Part shown: positions 33,099-37,523 of the stretch, in pieces
How positions within the stretch are numbered: the first letter of the stretch is position 1
Layout: every line of letters starts with the position of its first letter
NCBI RefSeq assembly: GCF_000298195.1
Contig: NZ_BAHC01000193.1
Span: 1-37,523, forward strand
Source of the DNA: Gordonia rhizosphera NBRC 16068
GTDB taxonomy: Bacteria > Actinomycetota > Actinomycetes > Mycobacteriales > Mycobacteriaceae
Direction: 5' to 3'
DNA: 37,523 bases
Position numbers and translations under genes: made by a program
The notes under the pieces: model-generated
The model's database searches: none
What the model was told of the DNA's origin: nothing
Seen by the model: the letters and a program-made list of their open reading frames with translations, nothing else

Positions 33099-34217
33099 CT
33101 ACTGGATCGCATCGATCGAGGACTGCAACTTGGTCTGGAAATCCTGCGGAAGCGGGATGTAGCCCGCGGCCTGCAGGTCCGCGCCCTGGTTCTGCGGCGC
33201 CGACGCAACATTCAGGAAGGTCTTCACGCCCTGAGCGGTGGGGGTATCCGAGTACTTCGAGCACACGATTTCATAGGTTGCCAGAACAATCGGGTACGCG
33301 CCCGCCTGCGTCGGCTTGTAGAAGGACGAGGTGTCGATCACCATGTTGTGGCTGTCCGGGCCGTTCGCCAGGGTGGCCGACTCGATGGTCTTGCCGCCGC
33401 TCTCGGCGGTCAGTGCCACACCCTCGGGATCCTGGTCGGTGATGATCTTGGCCATCGACAGATTGTTGGACTGCGCGAAGGCCCACTCGACATAGGCGAT
33501 CGATCCGGGAGTGGGAGCGACCGCGGAGCCGACGCCCGGGTTGCCCTGCTTGCCCTCGCCGACACCGCCGTTGAAGGTCTTGCCGGTGCCCTTGGTGTAG
33601 CCGCCCGCGGCGGTCAGGTACTTCTGGAAGTTGTCGGTGGTACCCGACTGATCCGCGCGGTAGAGCACGCTGATCTGCTCATCCGGCAGGTCCACGCCCG
33701 CGTTCTCGGCGGCGATGGCCGGATCGTTCCACTTGGTGATCTCGCCGCTGAAGATCTTGGCGAGCGTCGGGCCTGACAGCGCCAGGTTGTCAACACCATC
33801 GATGTTGTAGGCCACCGCGATCGGGCCGAAGACCAGCGGCAGGTTCCATGCCTCGGAACTGCAGCGCTGGGCGGCCGCGGCGGCATCTTCGTCCTCGATC
33901 GGCGAATCGGAGCCACCGAAGTCGGTCAGGCCCTGGTTGAAGTCGGAGACACCCTGGCCGGAGCCGCCGCCGCCGTAGGCCAACTCGAACCCGGGGCAGG
34001 TCTTGGCGAAAGACGTCGAGAAGATCGTCATCGCGTTGGCCTGTGCGGTGGAGCCGCTGGCCTTGAGGTCCTGCTTACCCTCACATTGGATGTCGGAGAC
34101 CGCAGACGCGGCAGCGCTGTCGGAGTTGTTGTCCGCATTGCTGCTGCACGCACCCAGCACCATCACGGATGCCGCCATCGCCGACCCCACGGCGAGTCCC
34201 GATCGACTCAGCTTCAC
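33099..34217 (-). CDS. pstS: Phosphate-binding lipoprotein PstS
   Basis: This is the extracytoplasmic phosphate receptor of the Pst importer, 372 residues. The signal peptide ends in the lipobox LGAC, so Cys24 would be lipidated and anchor the protein to the membrane. Phosphate-binding segments include ASGSTAQANAM near residue 53 and YGGGGSGQGVSDF, then GLTDFGGSDSP; these carry the Ser, Arg and Asp contacts of the family. It also has LYRADQSGTTDNFQKYL. It is the first gene of the operon. ATG 34217 follows GGAGG at 8 bases (TGGAGGTAACCAGG precedes it on the coding strand). A Pho box stands 99 bases upstream of the start. Confidence 0.96.
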   Translation of the reverse strand: MKLSRSGLAVGSAMAASVMVLGACSSNADNNSDSAAASAVSDIQCEGKQDLKASGSTAQANAMTIFSTSFAKTCPGFELAYGGGGSGQGVSDFNQGLTDFGGSDSPIEDEDAAAAAQRCSSEAWNLPLVFGPIAVAYNIDGVDNLALSGPTLAKIFSGEITKWNDPAIAAENAGVDLPDEQISVLYRADQSGTTDNFQKYLTAAGGYTKGTGKTFNGGVGEGKQGNPGVGSAVAPTPGSIAYVEWAFAQSNNLSMAKIITDQDPEGVALTAESGGKTIESATLANGPDSHNMVIDTSSFYKPTQAGAYPIVLATYEIVCSKYSDTPTAQGVKTFLNVASAPQNQGADLQAAGYIPLPQDFQTKLQSSIDAIQ

Positions 34218-34278
34218 CTGGTTACCTCCATACTCATTTCATGGCGCGTCGCCCCCGCGACGTCACCGGGTCGTCTTG

Positions 34279-34284
34279 ACCCTA
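34279..34284 (-). promoter_or_regulatory. -10 box candidate of the pst operon
   Basis: Read leftward this is TAGGGT, 62 bases before the pstS start. A -35 at standard distance would fall near 34302-34307, directly beside the Pho box at 34316-34333, the usual layout for activation by a response regulator. Confidence 0.4.
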
Positions 34285-34315
34285 GGGAGCGCTGGTGGAC
34301 GGCCTCCACCGCTAA

Positions 34316-34333
34316 GGTGAACAGAAGATGAAT
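34316..34333 (-). promoter_or_regulatory. Pho box (RegX3/PhoP-type direct repeat) before pstS
   Basis: On the coding strand the site reads ATTCATC-TTCT-GTTCACC, two direct repeats of the GTTCAYC type spaced 11 bases apart. This matches the repeats bound by actinobacterial PhoP and mycobacterial RegX3 during phosphate starvation. It lies 99 bases before the pstS start codon. Confidence 0.7.
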
Positions 34334-34450
34334 TAGGACATCCTGGTCACACGTCCAAGAACGTGATGCCCGCCCCCCGGTCAGTCGCACGCCTTAATCT
34401 CTACGCGCAGACAAACGGCAGGACAATTGGAACGAGCGTCCGAGTGGCGA

Positions 34451-35374
34451 TCAGCCGTAGGCGACGTCGACGGCGTAGCGCGTGAAGCCGAGTCGCGAGT
34501 AGGTGTGCAACGCGGCGGTGTTGTCACCCTCCACATACAGCTCGATCTCGTCGACACCTCGCCCGGCCAGGTATTTCAGGCCCGCGAGGGTCAGCAACCG
34601 CCCCAGTCCGCGGCCCTGCGCGCCCGGGTCAATGCCGACGATGTAGACCTCGCCCAGTGACGCCGACTGCATTTTCGTCCAGTGAAATCCCAGCAGGTGG
34701 CCGGGCGCGGCAACGTCGAAGGCGAGGAACAATCCGGCCGGATCGAACCAGGGACTGCGCACCCGTTCGACGATCTGCGCGTCGCTCCACCCGCCCTGCT
34801 CGGGGTGCCAGTCGAACGCCGCATTGTTGACGCGCAGGATCTCCGCATTGTCGGCGGGCCCGGCGTAGGTGCGCAGGATGATGTCGTCGGGCGCTTCGAG
34901 CGCGGGCAGCTCGGGCGCGTCGGACCCGACCGGACGCCGCATCTGCAGCAGCTCACGGCGACGGATCACGCCGACCGAGGCGGCGAGTGCCACCGCGCCG
35001 GGCAGGTCTCCATGGGCCCATGCCCGCGGACCCGGTTCGGCGCGCAGGCCGCGCGCGACGTCGAATGCAGCAGCAAGCAGTTCACGACCGAAACCGCGCC
35101 GACGCCTCGTCGGGTCGACGACGATCTCGACCATCGCCGGCTCGCCCGGCCTACCGACGATCACGTTGCCGTAGCCGGCTTCGGAGAAGATATGTCGCAC
35201 AGTGGGATCCGGGGCGGAATCGATCGCCGACACGGCCTGTTCGGACAGGGGTGCCACCCCGTCGATCTCTGCGGCCGCGGCCACCAATTCGTGTGCGAAG
35301 CTGGCGATCTCGGCGGGCAGGCGGTCGACGACCGTCGGCCGTGCGTGCGCGTCAGTTCCCGTTGGCGCTGGCAC
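34451..35374 (-). CDS. mshD: Mycothiol synthase (acetyltransferase MshD)
   Basis: MshD transfers acetyl from acetyl-CoA to Cys-GlcN-Ins, the last step of mycothiol synthesis. The 307-residue protein has two tandem GNAT domains. The N-terminal one (about residues 20-140) includes VEIVVDPTRRRRGFGRELL. The C-terminal catalytic one (about 155-305) has GFHWTKMQ, GEVYIVGIDPGAQGRGLGRL with the CoA-binding QGRGLG, LTLAGLKYL and LYVEGDNTAA, then YSRLGF. GTG 35374 overlaps the glnR coding end by 23 bases and leaves translation coupled. The position between glnR and pstS equals that in Mycobacterium smegmatis. Confidence 0.95.
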   Translation of the reverse strand: MPAPTGTDAHARPTVVDRLPAEIASFAHELVAAAAEIDGVAPLSEQAVSAIDSAPDPTVRHIFSEAGYGNVIVGRPGEPAMVEIVVDPTRRRRGFGRELLAAAFDVARGLRAEPGPRAWAHGDLPGAVALAASVGVIRRRELLQMRRPVGSDAPELPALEAPDDIILRTYAGPADNAEILRVNNAAFDWHPEQGGWSDAQIVERVRSPWFDPAGLFLAFDVAAPGHLLGFHWTKMQSASLGEVYIVGIDPGAQGRGLGRLLTLAGLKYLAGRGVDEIELYVEGDNTAALHTYSRLGFTRYAVDVAYG

Positions 35375-36143
35375 TGAACTCCTCGTCGAACGGACCCTCG
35401 AGATCGTCGGGTCCGAAGTCCTCGGTGTCGTCCACCATCACGTCGACAGTGCCGTCGCCGCCGTTGGGCCGGCCGCGGCTCGGGCGCACCGCCTTGTAGC
35501 CGACGTTACGTACGGTCCCGATCAGGGATTCGTGGTCGTTGCCCAGCTTGGCGCGTAGGCGCCGCACGTGCACGTCGACGGTCCGGGTGCCGCCGAAGAA
35601 GTCGTATCCCCAGACCTCCTGCAACAGCTGGGCTCGGGTGAACACCCGCCCGGCGTTCTGGGCCAGGTATTTGAGGAGTTCGAACTCCTTGTAGGTGAGG
35701 TCGAGCGGACGGCCGCGCAACCGTGCGGTGTAGGTGCCCTCGTCGATCACCAGTTCGCCGAGGGTGACCTTGCCGCTGGCCTCCTCGGTGGTCATCCCGC
35801 GTGTCCGCACAACCAGCAACCGCAACCGCGCGTCGAGCTCCGCCGGGCCTGTGCCGGGCAGCAGGAACTCGTCGAGCCCCCAGTCGGCGTTCACCGCGAC
35901 CAGGCCTCCTTCGGTGAGAACCGCCGCCACCGGAACCGAAGAGCCCGTACTACCCAGGAGTCGACACAGACCGCGCGCGGCGGCCAGGTCGGTGCGCGCG
36001 TCGACGATCGCGACGTCGGCGTTGCTCGCCTCCATGAGCGAGGAAACCTCGGTCGGCGCAACCCGGACCGTATGCGCAAGCAAGGAGAGAGAGGGCAGGA
36101 CGGACTCCGGGTTCGGATCGGCTGTCAACAGCAAGAGATCCAT
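35352..36143 (-). CDS. glnR: Nitrogen response regulator GlnR, OmpR-type winged helix
   Basis: GlnR is the orphan OmpR-family activator of nitrogen assimilation genes in actinobacteria and has no partner kinase. The 263-residue protein begins MDLLLLTADPNPESVLPSLS, as mycobacterial GlnR does. The receiver-like domain spans about 1-115 with the conserved Asp48 (VAIVDARTD), but the acidic pocket is reduced, as known for this atypical regulator. The DNA-binding domain is at about 125-225 (LTYKEFELLKYLAQNAGRVF, then LLQEVWGYDF and RTVDVHVRRLRAKLG). A variable acidic tail follows. ATG 36143 is supported by GGAG and by the conserved start. It overlaps mshD and diverges from the lmeA-like gene. Confidence 0.95.
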   Translation of the reverse strand: MDLLLLTADPNPESVLPSLSLLAHTVRVAPTEVSSLMEASNADVAIVDARTDLAAARGLCRLLGSTGSSVPVAAVLTEGGLVAVNADWGLDEFLLPGTGPAELDARLRLLVVRTRGMTTEEASGKVTLGELVIDEGTYTARLRGRPLDLTYKEFELLKYLAQNAGRVFTRAQLLQEVWGYDFFGGTRTVDVHVRRLRAKLGNDHESLIGTVRNVGYKAVRPSRGRPNGGDGTVDVMVDDTEDFGPDDLEGPFDEEFSASANGN

Positions 36144-36239
36144 GAACCACTCCGATCTCGTCGTCCCCCGACCCACTGACATGCGCGCATTGCCCGCGTC
36201 GTCGGGGACCTCTGTTGCGCACCGCACCTACGACGGATT

Positions 36240-36255
36240 GTTTACAACGCCTTAC
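36240..36255 (-). promoter_or_regulatory. GlnR-box-like site between glnR and lmeA
   Basis: On the glnR strand the site reads GTAAG-N6-TAAAC, two mismatches from the GTnAC-N6-GAAAC pattern given for actinobacterial GlnR. It lies 97 bases before the glnR start. The site also holds TTGTTTACAA, a small palindrome. Weak evidence. Confidence 0.3.
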
Positions 36256-36276
36256 CGTCGTGTGCGCGATAGATGA

Positions 36277-36282
36277 CAGAAT
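36277..36282 (+). promoter_or_regulatory. -10 box candidate of leaderless lmeA gene
   Basis: CAGAAT ends 8 bases before the ATG at 36290 and no ribosome site is present, consistent with a leaderless or nearly leaderless transcript. Confidence 0.35.
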
Positions 36283-36289
36283 AGCGCCA

Positions 36290-37207
36290 ATGTCGCGTTT
36301 CGCTGTCAACCAGGCGCCCGGAGAGGGTCGGCAGCGGACGTTCGGGGCGGCCGGAAGGCCACGTATCGGCCGCCTTATCCTGGGTCTCGGCATCCTGTCA
36401 GTGATCGTCGTCACCGTTGTCAGCTTGTTGACCGACACCCTCCTCGCGATGCGGACCGAACACGGGCTGTCCCGTGCGCTGCTCACCTCACCCCGCCTCG
36501 TCTACGACCCCGAGGTCACCCTCGGCGGGTTCCCGTTCGTGACACACGCCCGCGGCGGGGACTTCACCGGCGGCGTCATCACCGCGCGTGGTGTGCCGGT
36601 GACCTGCCCACCACCCGATCACTGTCACGCCGAGCTGGGCGCAACGCTCGGCCCCTTCACCGTCGACGACGGGTTCGACATCGAACCGACCGACGACGTG
36701 GCGACGTCGTCGCTGGACGTCTACACGCGTCTGGATTCGGTCAACCTGGGCCGCATGCTGGGGATCATCGACCTCACCGTCAACACCCCGGCCCCCACCG
36801 GCAAGGCCGGCGCCGGCGGTCCGGGCGACGGCTTGCTCCGGCGGACCAGCGGCGTCCTGTTCACCGGCACCGTCGCTTTGCCCCCGATCGACACCGCGAC
36901 CCGCTTCCCGCCGTCGGCTTCGGCGTATCCGGGGCCGACGATGAAGGTCAGCGTCACCGTCGACCTGTCCGTCGTCGACGGACGCCTGCACATCACGGCC
37001 ACCGACTTCTATCGGGGACCCAAGGAGCATGTCGACGCCGACGTCCCCGCCGACCTGCGCGGCTACGTCCTGTCGCACTTCACTGCGACGCTCCCCCCGC
37101 TTCCGCTGCCCTGGGATGTACCCCCGACCACGGCCCACAGCGAGGGCAGCGACGTCCTGCTGGCCGGATCATCGGGCCCGACGACGGTTCGTCCCGTCGA
37201 TTTCTGA
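36290..37207 (+). CDS. lmeA: LmeA-like DUF2993 cell-envelope phospholipid-binding protein
   Basis: The 305-residue protein carries one N-terminal membrane anchor or signal segment at about 26-48 (RLILGLGILSVIVVTVVSLL), preceded by a short basic part, and a DUF2993 domain behind it. LVYDPEVTLGGFPFVTHARG near residue 68 is the domain signature, and MKVSVTVDLSVVDGRLHIT lies farther on. In mycobacteria the homologue next to glnR (LmeA) sits in the cell envelope and supports lipomannan elongation by MptA (known there, inferred here). The longer frame back to 36215 would overlap the promoter region; ATG 36290 gives a clean anchor. It is divergent from glnR and lies upstream of the Cys leader. Confidence 0.85.
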   Translation: MSRFAVNQAPGEGRQRTFGAAGRPRIGRLILGLGILSVIVVTVVSLLTDTLLAMRTEHGLSRALLTSPRLVYDPEVTLGGFPFVTHARGGDFTGGVITARGVPVTCPPPDHCHAELGATLGPFTVDDGFDIEPTDDVATSSLDVYTRLDSVNLGRMLGIIDLTVNTPAPTGKAGAGGPGDGLLRRTSGVLFTGTVALPPIDTATRFPPSASAYPGPTMKVSVTVDLSVVDGRLHITATDFYRGPKEHVDADVPADLRGYVLSHFTATLPPLPLPWDVPPTTAHSEGSDVLLAGSSGPTTVRPVDF

Positions 37208-37255
37208 CCGCGGACGCTGACGAAACCGCAGGTCATCGGCCATCTGAGATCGGGT

Positions 37256-37284
37256 TTGGTCTGACGCAGACCCTGAAGTACCCT
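37256..37284 (+). promoter_or_regulatory. Promoter of the polycysteine leader
   Basis: TTGGTC (37256-37261), a 17-base spacer and TACCCT (37279-37284) form a well-spaced promoter. Its -10 ends 7-8 bases before the ATG at 37292, so the transcript should start at the codon (leaderless). Confidence 0.6.
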
Positions 37285-37291
37285 CGTGGGC

Positions 37292-37381
37292 ATGCAACAG
37301 CGCCGTGAGTTCATGCTCACTCGCCGTCGTGCGATCGACTTCTGTCGGATCGCCAACTGTTGTTGTCGCCAGTCGGTGTAG
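37292..37381 (+). CDS. Leaderless polycysteine leader peptide (cysteine attenuator), 29 residues
   Basis: The frame MQQRREFMLTRRRAIDFCRI continues to ANCCCRQSV and TAG. It has a basic first half, one Cys at residue 18 and three consecutive Cys codons (TGT TGT TGT) at residues 24-26 near the end. This is the design of the mycobacterial leaderless polycysteine short ORFs that sense cysteinyl-tRNA and control downstream sulfur genes (the cysA2/sseC region beside lmeA). ATG 37313 is an internal alternative. A 6-bp hairpin starts two bases after the stop (37383-37401). The controlled gene would start beyond the window; ATG 37505 is too near the edge to judge. Confidence 0.85.
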   Translation: MQQRREFMLTRRRAIDFCRIANCCCRQSV

Positions 37382-37382
37382 C

Positions 37383-37401
37383 GCGAAGTTCTGACCTTCG
37401 C
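37383..37401 (+). promoter_or_regulatory. Attenuator hairpin directly after the Cys leader stop
   Basis: GCGAAG (37383-37388) and CTTCGC (37396-37401) form a perfect 6-bp stem with a 7-base loop, followed by TTTC. A second bulged hairpin lies at 37425-37441 (GTGCgCC, loop TTTC, GGGCAC). A ribosome at the leader stop or on the Cys codons would mask or free the first stem differently. Confidence 0.5.
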
Positions 37402-37523
37402 TTTCACCCTCTCGATGGCGGTCGGTGCGCCTTTCGGGCACTTCTGACATCCCGCGTCCATCTCGGACCCTCGTCGCCGGTTCACGGTAGCGCTCCGGGC
37501 CCTCATGCGGCCGCCGCTTTCAT

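Noticed and set aside
31956..33776. Open frame of 606 codons on the plus strand opposite pstC and pstS
   Set aside because: It is antisense to intact transporter genes, rich in Arg, Asp and Gly, with no recognisable fold or ribosome site.
37505..37523. Start of the downstream sulfur gene at ATG 37505
   Set aside because: Only six codons are visible, there is no clear ribosome site, and they match nothing recognisable, so no call can be supported.

Overview
The window reads as chromosome of a high-GC mycolic-acid actinobacterium, most likely Gordonia or a close relative (inference). Signs are the mycothiol gene mshD, an actinobacterial glnR, an LmeA-type envelope protein, a wax ester/diacylglycerol acyltransferase, a soluble acyl-ACP desaturase, many acyl-CoA genes, and several start codons placed about 7 bases after a -10 box as in leaderless transcripts. 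From 24.4 kb to the right end the gene order matches the Mycobacterium block desA1 - dus - LCP - phoU - pst genes - mshD - glnR - lmeA - polycysteine leader. No rRNA, tRNA, CRISPR or intact mobile element was seen.

Region 1 (50-9191) is an accessory CoA-ester region. An acyl-CoA dehydrogenase and a GntR/UTRA repressor are transcribed leftward. Diverging from them are a CitE-like lyase, a double-hotdog MaoC hydratase and a class III CoA-transferase resembling mesaconyl-CoA isomerase. A second class III CoA-transferase converges on them. Together they suggest breakdown of a C5 dicarboxylic acid (mesaconate, itaconate or citramalate) to acetyl-CoA and pyruvate. The shared promoter region carries repeated TGTACGGCCA elements that could be the GntR operators. 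A metallo-hydrolase and an enoyl-CoA hydratase follow as a second operon.

Region 2 (9241-20122) opens with two tandem LysR regulators, then a six-unit 21-bp tandem repeat, and continues as a beta-oxidation neighbourhood: two thiolases, two SDR dehydrogenases and three acyl-CoA dehydrogenases. The third dehydrogenase is interrupted by one in-frame TGA where family members have Trp. A 5'-truncated CopD remnant and copies of a dispersed palindromic repeat lie between genes, so this part looks rearranged.

Region 3 (20180-24222) has glutamine-dependent NAD synthetase, a WS/DGAT and a SnoaL-like protein. A KstR-like palindrome lies between the last two.

Region 4 (24413-37523) is the conserved core block: acyl-ACP desaturase, tRNA dihydrouridine synthase, LCP ligase, phoU, a 47-residue membrane peptide, pstSCAB ending at a strong terminator, mshD, glnR and lmeA. 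The window closes on a leaderless short ORF with three consecutive Cys codons. This is a cysteine-sensing attenuator for a sulfur gene lying just outside the window.
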